Below, piece by piece: positions 1 to 8,484 of a stretch of 40,618 nt of DNA; position 1 is the first letter of the stretch; every line of letters begins with the position of its first letter. The DNA is from Thioploca sp. (GTDB lineage: Bacteria > Pseudomonadota > Gammaproteobacteria > Beggiatoales > Beggiatoaceae). The notes under the pieces are model-generated. The model was given only the letters and a program-made list of their open reading frames with translations, was not told the origin of the DNA and made no database searches. A program made the position numbers and the translations under genes. The stretch covers positions 1 to 40,618 of the forward strand of contig DAOUSR010000008.1 of assembly GCA_030627125.1 (NCBI GenBank), given 5' to 3'.

Positions 1-268
1 CAATTGGTTTCACCCCTGGCATATCATCTTTAAGCATGGCCATAAGCTGCGGATCAGTGGAAGATTTATCAAGATATTTTGCATCTGTACTGTAGATATC
101 ATTAATATCAAGAATAATCAGGTCGATCTTATACTTTTCCACCACTTTTTTAATAATTTCATAGGTGATACCTCCTGCCCCGCCTGTTACAAGCATGGTA
201 TCACCACCTGTGATAATCTGCTGTGTCTTATCAGCAATGGAAGGCTTCATGGTAAGAAGATAACGCTG
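1..268 (-). CDS. Ketoreductase-domain fragment (polyketide-synthase type), partial at both ends
   Basis: Read on the minus strand, this stretch is open throughout and encodes a nucleotide-binding start of a Rossmann fold: a beta strand, then T-G-G-A-G-G-I-T, a helix, then a second strand (L-I-I-L-D). That order is typical of the NAD(P)H-dependent ketoreductase domain of type I polyketide or polyunsaturated-fatty-acid synthases, where the motif is TGGxxGI(T/G). The segment just before it (RYLLTMKPSIAD) also looks like synthase linker. The reading runs off the window at base 1, and its other end meets the truncated ccmF at about base 266. Composition is a little richer in GC than the rest of the window. 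I infer a foreign piece joined by an assembly or amplification chimera, although a real rearrangement cannot be excluded. Other SDR enzymes are possible. Confidence 0.5.
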
Positions 269-1489
269 TGGTTTTGGGATTCGGTAGAAAATGCTTCCTT
301 TATGCCTTGGTTAGTCGGTACGGCTTTAATTCACTCTTTAGCAGTAACTGAAAAACGTGGAACTTTTAAAAATTGGACAGTTTTATTAGCAATCATTGCT
401 TTTTCTCTAAGTTTATTAGGTACCTTCCTAGTTCGTTCTGGGGTATTAACCTCGGTCCACGCTTTTGCAACTGACCCAGCTCGAGGAGTATTTATTTTAG
501 CATTTTTAGGTATAGTAGTTGGGATATCTTTATTGCTCTATGCTTGGCGAGCTCCTAGCGTCGGTGTAGGTGGCCATTTTGAAATGTTGTCCAAAGAAAC
601 TTTGTTATTTACCAATAATATAATATTATTAGTAGCTTGCGGTGCGGTATTATTAGGTACTTTATATCCTTTATTTGTGGACGCAATCGGTATGGGTAAG
701 ATTTCTGTGGGGCCACCTTATTTTTCTGTAGTATTTTTTTGGATTGTCGCACCACTGATGATTTTAATCGGCATCGGGCCAATGGTACGTTGGAAAAGCG
801 ATAAATTCAGTAATATATTTACTAAAATTCGCTATATATTACTTATCAGCATAACTTTAGGTTTATTATTGCCATTTTTAGTCATGGGCCAAGCTGGCTT
901 AGTAGTATTTCCAGGAGTTGCTGTCGCAATTTGGATAATTTTATTATCTATCCAACGTTTGCAAGATAAGTTAATTCTTAAACTGGATGAAGAGAAAAAA
1001 ATCCGCAAGTTATCTGGCAGTTTTTACGGTATGACTATTGCCCATATCGGTATTGCAGTATTTGTGGTTGGAGTCACTTTATCCAATGCTTTCAGTATTG
1101 AAAAAGATGTGCGGATGGAAGCGAATAAACCATTAGAATTAGGCGGATATAGCTTTATTTTTGAAGGTACTAATTCCATTAAAGGTCCTAATTATACTGC
1201 GGAACAGGGAACTTTCCAAGTATTGCAAAATGGCGAACAGATTGCAACTTTACATCCAGAAAAGCGATTTTATTGGACGAAGCAGATGCCCATGACAGAG
1301 GCTGCTATTGATTGGGGATTTATGCGGGATATTTATATAGCTTTAGGCGAACCTTTGGGTGATGGTGCTTGGAGTGTGCGAGTTTATTATAAACCATTTA
1401 TACGCTGGATTTGGTTCGGAGCTTTGTTAATGGCGTTGGGAGGTTTGGTATCGGTTATGGATAGGCGATATCGGAAAAATAATTCTTAA
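269..1489 (+). CDS. ccmF: Cytochrome c maturation protein CcmF, C-terminal part only
   Basis: CcmF is the integral-membrane haem ligase subunit of cytochrome c maturation System I, which with CcmH attaches haem to apocytochromes in the periplasm. The reading frame is open from base 269 and starts inside the conserved tryptophan-rich haem-handling motif (WFWDSVENASFMPW; the family usually has P where S is read here). Family-like features follow: LTSVHAFATDP, several membrane helices, the later conserved TIAHIGIAVF histidine, a periplasmic segment and a last helix near the C-terminus. About 407 residues remain of a protein that is usually about 650. The frame upstream of 269 stops resembling CcmF, so the gene is cut, not started, here. 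The ATG at 302 is internal to the family alignment and is not the true start. Identity is very secure; intactness in the organism is unknown. Confidence 0.93.
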   Translation, partial: WFWDSVENASFMPWLVGTALIHSLAVTEKRGTFKNWTVLLAIIAFSLSLLGTFLVRSGVLTSVHAFATDPARGVFILAFLGIVVGISLLLYAWRAPSVGVGGHFEMLSKETLLFTNNIILLVACGAVLLGTLYPLFVDAIGMGKISVGPPYFSVVFFWIVAPLMILIGIGPMVRWKSDKFSNIFTKIRYILLISITLGLLLPFLVMGQAGLVVFPGVAVAIWIILLSIQRLQDKLILKLDEEKKIRKLSGSFYGMTIAHIGIAVFVVGVTLSNAFSIEKDVRMEANKPLELGGYSFIFEGTNSIKGPNYTAEQGTFQVLQNGEQIATLHPEKRFYWTKQMPMTEAAIDWGFMRDIYIALGEPLGDGAWSVRVYYKPFIRWIWFGALLMALGGLVSVMDRRYRKNNS

Positions 1490-1494
1490 TTATG

Positions 1495-1512
1495 AATGCT
1501 TAATTCTTAATG
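1495..1512 (+). repeat. Short dispersed repeat AATGCTTAATTCTTAATG, copy 1
   Basis: These 18 bases just after ccmF are identical to 14943-14960 just after the rhodanese gene. In both places the repeat follows a stop codon by only a few bases. Related AATTCTTAAT cores occur at 1481-1490 and 20321-20330. It may be part of a larger degenerate repeat family. Confidence 0.5.
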
Positions 1513-1565
1513 GAGTTATACTTGTTTACAGTAGCTTCATTGAGAATTAGTAATAAAATTAGAGT

Positions 1566-1733
1566 GTAGTCCTAGTAGTGGTAATGGTTTGAAATTGCAG
1601 TACAATTAATTCACCATTACTTTATTTAGGACTACCTACAATTTTATAAAAATTATAATATTTCCCAATAGGATAAATTAGATCAATCCAAACTCTTAAA
1701 TATTTATCTTGAAGTTAATTAAGAATTGCTATA
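1566..1733. repeat. MITE-like repeat, copy 1
   Basis: An imperfect inverted repeat begins GTAGTCCTA (1566-1574) and closes TAGGACTAC (1627-1635), with inner partners GTAATGG (1581-1587) and CCATTAC (1614-1620). The tail at 1709-1733 is a perfect 25-base reverse complement of 20314-20338. The region next to that second copy also carries AGTCCTAAATAGTGGTA and TACCACTACTTTATTTA, so the two sites are related copies in opposite orientation. No coding capacity is seen. The element lies between the convergent ends of ccmF and guaB, where it could also serve as a terminator. Confidence 0.5.
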
Positions 1734-1739
1734 CACGAT

Positions 1740-3200
1740 CTAATCCATTCTATAATTTGGAGCTTCTTTAGTAATAGACACATCATGTACATGGCTTTCA
1801 CGCATCCCAGCCGGACTAATTTTGATAAATTCAGTTTTAATTCGCATATCTTCTAAAGTATTACAACCAGTATATCCCATACTAGAACGCACTCCTCCTA
1901 ATAATTGGTGAATAATATCAATTAAATGGCCTCGATGCGGCACTCGACCTTCAATACCTTCAGGAACTAGTTTATTTTCTACACTAACACCTTCTTGAAA
2001 ATACCGATCTTTTGAACCTTGGGCCATAGCAGCTAATGAACCCATACCCCGATAGGCTTTATAAGCTCGGCCTTGATACAATTCAATTTCACCGGGGGAT
2101 TCTTCAGCTCCAGCAAATAAACCACCTATCATAACAGAGTGAGCTCCGGCAGCAATGGCCTTTGCAATATCTCCTGAATAACGAATACCGCCATCTGCAA
2201 TCAATGGGACACCAGTGCCTTTAAGTGCTTTTGCTGTATCATTAATTGCGGTAATTTGTGGTACGCCAACTCCAGCCACAATCCGAGTAGTACAAATAGA
2301 ACCAGGGCCGATTCCAACTTTAACTGCATCCGCTCCTGCATCTGCTAAAGCTTTTGCTCCTGCCCCAGTTGCAATATTACCTCCAATCACTTGTATCTCT
2401 GGATGCTGTTGTTTAACCCATTTTACACAATCTAATACACTTTGAGCATGTCCATGTGCAGTATCAACAATGATTACATCAACTCCAGCACCAGCCAAAG
2501 CAACTACCCTAGCCTTACTATCTTTCCCTGTTCCAACTGCTGCTCCAACTCGTAAACTGCCTTGTTCATCTTTACAAGCATTCGGTTTTTCGGTAGCTTT
2601 TTGGATGTCTTTTACCGTAACCATACCACGTAGTTGGAATTTTTCATTTATAATTAATATTTTTTCAATCCGATGTTTGTGTAGTAAATAAGCAATTTCA
2701 TCTCGACTCGTACCTTCTTGTACGGTAATTAATCGTTCTTTTGGAGTCATAATGCTGGATACTGGTTGGTCATAGTGAGTTTCAAACCGTAAATCACGAT
2801 TAGTCACAATTCCAACTAAAAATCCTTTATCAACTATTGGGACTCCAGAAATATTGCGAGCTTTAGTTAATTCTAAAACTTTTTGAATAGTAGTATTAGG
2901 AAAAACTGTAAATGGGTCGTTTATTATTCCACTTTCAAATTTTTTAACCTTTCGCACTTGTTGAGCTTGCATTTCGATAGTCATATTTTTATGAACTATG
3001 CCAATACCGCCTTCTTGGGCCATAGTGATAGCTAAACGTGCTTCAGTAACAGTATCCATCGCCGCTGATACCAGCGGAATATTAAGAGTAATATCTCTGG
3101 TTAATAAGGTGTTAAGTTTAACTTGTTTAGGTAAAACTGTAGAATGAGCTGGTAATAATAAAACGTCATCGAAGGTCAAGCCTTCTTGTACTATACGCAT
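1740..3200 (-). CDS. guaB: IMP dehydrogenase
   Basis: GuaB oxidises IMP to XMP with NAD+, the committed step of guanine nucleotide synthesis in the cytosol. The 486-residue protein has the usual bacterial length and order: an N-terminal TIM-barrel part starting [12 protein letters not shown], a pair of CBS regulatory domains inserted at about residues 93-205, and the rest of the barrel. The catalytic loop [11 protein letters not shown] places the active cysteine at residue 303. The IMP-phosphate-binding segment and a C-terminal [11 protein letters not shown] region also match. The start is the ATG at the N-terminal [12 protein letters not shown], which is the conserved start in this family. 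guaA is not adjacent; the neighbour behind it is the unrelated ccmF, so it appears to be a single-gene unit. The plus-strand open frames inside it are shadows. Confidence 0.97.
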   Translation of the reverse strand: MRIVQEGLTFDDVLLLPAHSTVLPKQVKLNTLLTRDITLNIPLVSAAMDTVTEARLAITMAQEGGIGIVHKNMTIEMQAQQVRKVKKFESGIINDPFTVFPNTTIQKVLELTKARNISGVPIVDKGFLVGIVTNRDLRFETHYDQPVSSIMTPKERLITVQEGTSRDEIAYLLHKHRIEKILIINEKFQLRGMVTVKDIQKATEKPNACKDEQGSLRVGAAVGTGKDSKARVVALAGAGVDVIIVDTAHGHAQSVLDCVKWVKQQHPEIQVIGGNIATGAGAKALADAGADAVKVGIGPGSICTTRIVAGVGVPQITAINDTAKALKGTGVPLIADGGIRYSGDIAKAIAAGAHSVMIGGLFAGAEESPGEIELYQGRAYKAYRGMGSLAAMAQGSKDRYFQEGVSVENKLVPEGIEGRVPHRGHLIDIIHQLLGGVRSSMGYTGCNTLEDMRIKTEFIKISPAGMRESHVHDVSITKEAPNYRMD

Positions 3201-3392
3201 AATTTTTTTAAATTCTATTGATTATTTAATTTATAAATCATATATAATTCATACTATATTTAATATGTATGAACAAGATAAACTTACTTAGCCACTATCC
3301 TATTTTTTCATAATGATATATAATTTAAGAGCTAAAATTTTATGATCAAGTTTTTTACTATCAAGCCTTAAGAAAATTCTTTATTTAAGTTA

Positions 3393-5129
3393 ATGAACAC
3401 TAAAATACTTTATAAATCTATAAAAATAATTTTTATAATTACGCTATTGATGGGATGTTCCACTCCAACAACATTAGATGGAATAAACCCACCAAGGATT
3501 ACAGACCAATTTGTCTCTCAACGACAAGAATATATCTATAAAATTTTAGTAGCTGAGACAGCTAGACTGCGAGGAAATAATATTTTAGCAGCCAACTATT
3601 TTTTTGATATTGCTAGTAAAACTAACGATTTAATAATTGTCGAACGGGCAACTCAACATGCTTTGTTAGCCCAAGATTATAATCTTGCAATGCAAGCCGC
3701 ACAGCTATGGGTTACTTTGGCTCCTAATAATCCTTATGCACGTCAAGTATTAGGTAAAGTACTATTAGAACAAAAACATACTTATGAAGCTGTGATACAT
3801 TTAGAAGCAATAATCGACACTTTTAAAGATAATACTGACCAGTTAGAATCAGTATTAGAGGATATATTAGAACAACATCAAGATAAAAATCAAGTAATAG
3901 AATTATTAGAAAAATTACTAATCAAACGTCCAAATAATCCAACAATATTATTAATGTATTCACGTATTTTGTTACAAATGGAGCAGTTTGAACCAGCTCT
4001 AAATAACTTACGCAAGCTATTAGCTATTGAGCCTGGACATATGGAAGCGGTACCTCTATATACTTATATTCTAGATAAAAATGGTAAAACTGAAGAGGCT
4101 TTACAATGGATACAACAAGCTTTAAGCAAATATCCTAATAATTCCGAATGGCGTTTGATGTATGCACGTATGTTAGCTGACGACGAGCAGTTTAAAGAAT
4201 CTATTCGGCAATTTGAATCTGTAGCATCTGAATATCCAGACAACGCTGATATTTTATATGCCTTAGGAATATTATTTGTCCAAACCAAACAGTTTGTAGA
4301 AGCTAAAAGTAATTTTTTAAATTTAATTAGATTTGGTGAACGAGTCAATAGTTCTAACTATTATTTAGGTCATATTGCCGAACAAAAAAATGACTTGGAT
4401 AACGCTTTATTTTGGTATAAAAAAGTTAAAGGTGGACCAACTTATTTAAATACTCAAGCTAGAATTGCATTGGTTCTGGTTGAACAGAATCTTTTAGATG
4501 ATGCAATTGCATATTTACAAAATGTTCCAATGGATGATCCGGAAGAAGCTGTTAGTCTTATTCAGTTGGGAGCGGAATTATTAATTGAAAAAAAGCGTTA
4601 CCAACCAGCCTTAGATATGTATAACCATGCTCTTAGTTATACTCCAAACCATCCTGATTTACTATATATGCGGGCGTTATTATATGAAAAAATGGGCAAA
4701 TTCAAGGAGGTTGAAACTAGTTTACGCCGTTTATTAGTAAATGAACCGAACAATATTAACGCTATGAATGCTCTTGGTTATACGCTTATTAATAATACTA
4801 ATCGCTACCGAGAGGCTTATGATTTGATTCAACGAGCAATAAGTTTAGGTGGAAATGAATATTATATTTTGGATAGTATGGGTTGGGTATTGTATAAAAT
4901 GGGTAAATATGTTGAATCTATTGCATATTTACGCAAAGCCCAAGCAAAAAATTACGATGCTGAAATTGCTGCTCATTTAGGCGAAGTATTATGGCAAAAT
5001 AAAGAACAACATGATGCCGAACAAATATGGTATAAAGCCTTGCAAAGTTTCCCCAAAAATGAAAAATTACGAGAGGTAGTACAACATTTTTCACCTATAC
5101 TGTTGAAAAAATTGCAAAATGAAAAATAG
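3393..5129 (+). CDS. TPR-repeat lipoprotein
   Basis: This 578-residue protein has an N-terminal hydrophobic segment ending in the lipobox LLMGC (cysteine at about residue 22), so it should be lipid-anchored, probably at the outer membrane. The rest is almost wholly tetratricopeptide repeats. Examples are LAPNNPYARQVLGKVLLEQK, the block around EYPDNADILYALGILF, and the last repeats with DSMGWVLYKMGKY and IAAHLGEVLW. The last two strings are characteristic of a gammaproteobacterial TPR protein often encoded beside lolB. No lolB is found here. TPR solenoids mediate protein-protein contacts; the partner is unknown. No strong ribosome-binding site is visible before the ATG, but the lipoprotein signal directly after it supports this start. 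The gene lies alone, with about 190 bases before it and about 350 after it. Confidence 0.85.
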   Translation: MNTKILYKSIKIIFIITLLMGCSTPTTLDGINPPRITDQFVSQRQEYIYKILVAETARLRGNNILAANYFFDIASKTNDLIIVERATQHALLAQDYNLAMQAAQLWVTLAPNNPYARQVLGKVLLEQKHTYEAVIHLEAIIDTFKDNTDQLESVLEDILEQHQDKNQVIELLEKLLIKRPNNPTILLMYSRILLQMEQFEPALNNLRKLLAIEPGHMEAVPLYTYILDKNGKTEEALQWIQQALSKYPNNSEWRLMYARMLADDEQFKESIRQFESVASEYPDNADILYALGILFVQTKQFVEAKSNFLNLIRFGERVNSSNYYLGHIAEQKNDLDNALFWYKKVKGGPTYLNTQARIALVLVEQNLLDDAIAYLQNVPMDDPEEAVSLIQLGAELLIEKKRYQPALDMYNHALSYTPNHPDLLYMRALLYEKMGKFKEVETSLRRLLVNEPNNINAMNALGYTLINNTNRYREAYDLIQRAISLGGNEYYILDSMGWVLYKMGKYVESIAYLRKAQAKNYDAEIAAHLGEVLWQNKEQHDAEQIWYKALQSFPKNEKLREVVQHFSPILLKKLQNEK

Positions 5130-5476
5130 TCTAATGGTAAAATATTGTATCAAATATATTATCATTTTCCAGTTCAAACTAAATAGAATAATATCATTAA
5201 TTTAATAAATTGATTAATTTTTTAACTTAATGGCATTCTCATCAAAAGTGCCAATATCCTTAAAAACTACAACACTGGCCTTTTATCAAAGCTTATTGGC
5301 ATTGTATTATAAACCTATCAATGCCAACTAAATCTCCTGCATGACACATCGTTTCACAAGCTAATCGTATATTCCATTGCAACATCATGTTTTAAAATCT
5401 TTAGTAAATTTAATGCGTTCTAAGCAAATTATAATTTATTAAAATCAGCCAAATAATTGAATATATTGTAAAAAAT
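5130..5476. other. Intergenic region with a hairpin
   Basis: No convincing gene is seen in these ~350 bases. A perfect 9-base stem TTGGCATTG (5296-5304) / CAATGCCAA (5319-5327) is present, with another copy of the TGCCAA core near 5250. It is not followed by a T-run, so I do not call it a classical terminator. The promoter of the following cyclase gene probably lies in the AT-rich last 80 bases, but I cannot pick one out. Confidence 0.35.
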
Positions 5477-8233
5477 ATGCTAAAAAATATTAAAATAAAT
5501 AGTAAACTAGCATTAATGTTGACAATTCCAATGCTTGGATTGTTATATTTCAGTATTGGTATTACTTGGGAAAAACAGGAAATAGCTCGCCAAATGAATT
5601 TATCGCAAGAATTAGTTGAATTGGCAATGAAATCTAGTTCATTGGTGCATGAATTACAAAAAGAACGTGGTTTATCTGCTGGTTTTATTGGTAGCAAAGC
5701 AACTAAATTTGTTCCAGAATTACAGCAACAAAGATTGATGACTGATGACTTAATTATAATGCTAAGGGAATTTTCCCAGAATTTTCATTTTGCAATATTT
5801 GCCAATAATCTTAAAAACCATTTAGACAAAACCTTTATCGAATTTGATAAAATCAGGCTTATTAGGAAATCTATAGATGCGTTAGATATATCTTTAGAAC
5901 AAGAGCTAAAAATATATACAGATATTATTGATGCGTTGTTGATCAGTATCAGTCATCTTTCCACTTTAGTTAGTGATGCTAAACTTTCCAACCAGATTGT
6001 AGCTTATTTAAACTTATTACGGGCTAAAGAAAAAGCTGGAATTGAAAGAGCAATTTTAAACAATGCTTTTAGTAAAGGAATTTTTGCATTTAGTATATAC
6101 GAACGATTTATTTTATTGATTGGAGATCAAGAAAATTATATTAAAGATTTTTTATTTTTTGCTACTCCGGTTCAAAAACAAATTTATCAAGATATTATTG
6201 TTCAACATCAAAATTTGCTAAAAGAATTTATAAAAATTAGAAAAATTGTATTTACTCAGGAATTAAAATTACAGTTAGTAGCTGAATTACAATCTCAAGT
6301 TGGCTATGGCGGATTAATTCATCAATTCAAAAATTATCTTTTACGTGGCGAACAACGCTATATAGATTCATTTCAAGCTAAATATTCTCAAATCAGCACG
6401 ATATTTAATAAGTATAGAAATCTTTTTGAAGTTTCGACAGCAGACATTAAAAATATTGAAATTATTGCAGATACTTTTGTCAAATATAAAAATAGTTTAG
6501 CAATTGTGATTCAATTAAAACAACAAAATAAATCCATAGATGAAATTGATATGAATGTAAATATTGATGATATCATGGCTATTAAAGCATTGGATTATTT
6601 ACTAAAAGGTGGGAGTATGGGTATATCACCTAATTATTGGTGGGAATTGGCAACTAAAAGGATAAATTTGTTAAGAGAGATAGAAAAACAAATTACTACT
6701 AATTTAATCACTTCTACCAACACACTAAAAATCAATGCTCAAATTGACTTTCTTATTGCGTTGGGAGTTATGTGGGTAGCGATGTTTGGTACTTTTATCA
6801 TATCCTATATATTTGCTATTTCTATTACTAAACCATTAAAAAAATTAGTTTATATGGCAAATCAAATTTCGGCTGGTAAAAGAAATCTGCAACTAGAAAT
6901 TGACTCTAAAGATGAGACTGGCAATCTGTCAAAAGCTATGTGTAAAATGCTAGAATCTATTAACTGTTCCGAGTTATTGCTAAAAAATACTAATAAAGCC
7001 TATGCTCGTTTTGTGCCTAATGAATGTCTACATTTGTTGAATAAAAAGCATATTATAGAAATAGAAATAGGGCATAATTTAGAAATGAATATGACCATTT
7101 TATTTGCCGATATTCGTTCTTTTACTTCAATGTCCGAAAAGATGTCTCCGCAAGAAAATTTTGATTTTATTAATAATTATTTGAAAATAATGGGGCCAAT
7201 TATCCGCAACCATAATGGTATTATTGATAAATATATCGGTGATGCTATCATGGCCTTATTCAGTGATCCAAATGATGCGGTTAATGCTGGTATTGCTATG
7301 TTAAATAGATTGGCTACATTTAATTATACTGAAATAAAAAAAGTTAAAATTGGGATTGGAATTAATACTGGTAAATTAATGTTTGGAGTTATAGGTGAGA
7401 AACATCGTTTACAATGCACGGTTATCAGTGATGCGGTAAATCTAGCTTCGCGGCTGGAAAATGCCACAAAAACTTATGAAATTCCATTAATTATTAGCCA
7501 AAATACCCTAGATAAGTTAGAGAATCAGGAACAGTATGCTAAACGTTTTTTAGATAAAATTAAAGTCAAAGGACGGTCAGAATATATTAAAATTTATGAA
7601 ATATTTGATGCCGATAGTCCAGAAACTATTAAACTACATAAACTAGATAATATTAAGATTTTTGAACAAGCTGTTAGTTTGTATCAGGAATATAAATTTG
7701 TTCAAGTACAGGAATTAATGCAGAAATATTTAGCAAAAAATTCAGAAGATAAAGTAGCTAGTATATATATTCAACGTTGTCATAATTTTCTAAAAGTTGA
7801 ACAAAGTGAGAATTGGGAAAAAATTGCTGAAGTTGTGAAATGGACTAAAAATATATCTGTAAATAATAAGATTATAGATGAGCAGCATAAGGAATTGTTT
7901 GGTCGAATAAGAGAATTAATTGTATCCATTGGTAACGAAAAAACAGTGGAAGAAGTGGATAAAGTAATTGAATTTTTAGAAGAATATATTATTGTACACT
8001 TTGCAACGGAAGAAAAATATATGCAACAATATAATGATCCAAATTATCCAAAACACAAAACCGCTCATGGACAGTTTAATGATAATTTCCGCAAAATTAA
8101 AAAATATTATTTAAAAAACGGTGGTTCATTATATTTAACCTTGCGAATTCAAGATGAATTATTTGATTGGTTTATAAATCATATCAAAAAAATGGATCAA
8201 AAGTTAGCACTATTCTTGCGAGATGAAAAGTAA
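5477..8233 (+). CDS. NIT-HAMP class III adenylate cyclase with C-terminal bacteriohemerythrin
   Basis: A 918-residue membrane sensor-cyclase. In order: a membrane helix at about 14-32; a helical periplasmic domain with LVHELQKERGLSAGFIGS (about 57-73), the hallmark of the NIT nitrate/nitrite-sensing domain; a second helix at about 425-448; a HAMP linker; a class III nucleotide cyclase at about 535-700; a short helical stretch; and a hemerythrin-like domain at about 785-915. The cyclase keeps metal aspartates D545 and D589, K585 and T648 (the K/T pair of class IIIb adenylate cyclases) and transition-state N655/R659. The hemerythrin has all expected di-iron ligands: H804, H841, E845, H860, H864, H902 and D907. 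So it likely makes cAMP in response to periplasmic nitrate or nitrite, with a cytosolic O2, NO or iron-dependent modifier. No clear ribosome-binding site precedes the ATG. Its cyclase domain is a close paralogue of the one in the next gene. Confidence 0.88.
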   Translation: MLKNIKINSKLALMLTIPMLGLLYFSIGITWEKQEIARQMNLSQELVELAMKSSSLVHELQKERGLSAGFIGSKATKFVPELQQQRLMTDDLIIMLREFSQNFHFAIFANNLKNHLDKTFIEFDKIRLIRKSIDALDISLEQELKIYTDIIDALLISISHLSTLVSDAKLSNQIVAYLNLLRAKEKAGIERAILNNAFSKGIFAFSIYERFILLIGDQENYIKDFLFFATPVQKQIYQDIIVQHQNLLKEFIKIRKIVFTQELKLQLVAELQSQVGYGGLIHQFKNYLLRGEQRYIDSFQAKYSQISTIFNKYRNLFEVSTADIKNIEIIADTFVKYKNSLAIVIQLKQQNKSIDEIDMNVNIDDIMAIKALDYLLKGGSMGISPNYWWELATKRINLLREIEKQITTNLITSTNTLKINAQIDFLIALGVMWVAMFGTFIISYIFAISITKPLKKLVYMANQISAGKRNLQLEIDSKDETGNLSKAMCKMLESINCSELLLKNTNKAYARFVPNECLHLLNKKHIIEIEIGHNLEMNMTILFADIRSFTSMSEKMSPQENFDFINNYLKIMGPIIRNHNGIIDKYIGDAIMALFSDPNDAVNAGIAMLNRLATFNYTEIKKVKIGIGINTGKLMFGVIGEKHRLQCTVISDAVNLASRLENATKTYEIPLIISQNTLDKLENQEQYAKRFLDKIKVKGRSEYIKIYEIFDADSPETIKLHKLDNIKIFEQAVSLYQEYKFVQVQELMQKYLAKNSEDKVASIYIQRCHNFLKVEQSENWEKIAEVVKWTKNISVNNKIIDEQHKELFGRIRELIVSIGNEKTVEEVDKVIEFLEEYIIVHFATEEKYMQQYNDPNYPKHKTAHGQFNDNFRKIKKYYLKNGGSLYLTLRIQDELFDWFINHIKKMDQKLALFLRDEK

Positions 8234-8293
8234 ATTTGGATAATTTCTAGCTTCGACTTTAATTATAATGTTATGCAATTTCTAATATTTTAT

Positions 8294-8429
8294 AGGGGTA
8301 ATCTGTGGTTACCCAAATATTTTGTAGGGAGTAACTACTTACCTTATTTATAGGATACAATGAACTTTCAAATCACATCAATTACATTTTATAAATGATT
8401 CAACTTCAGGGTAACCACAGATTACCCCT
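8294..8429. repeat. Long palindromic repeat between the two cyclase genes
   Basis: A 21-base arm at 8294-8314 (core GGGGTAATCTGTGGTTACCC) is repeated as a perfect reverse complement at 8409-8429, with 94 bases between. Similar arms built on TAGGGG...GGTTACCC occur at 14971-15033. Such paired palindromes are a dispersed repeat type in filamentous sulfur bacteria and cyanobacteria (a general resemblance, not checked). A transcript could fold across the gap and separate the two cyclase genes. Confidence 0.6.
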
Positions 8430-8484
8430 ACATTATAAATTTTGGCTCAGTATATCAAGAGTAATAATTTAAGGATATGAAACT

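Noticed and set aside
2215-2691. Two plus-strand open frames inside guaB
   Set aside because: They are antisense to a fully conserved guaB and have no recognisable protein features.
4064-4348. 94-codon minus-strand frame in the TPR gene
   Set aside because: It is antisense to clear TPR repeats.
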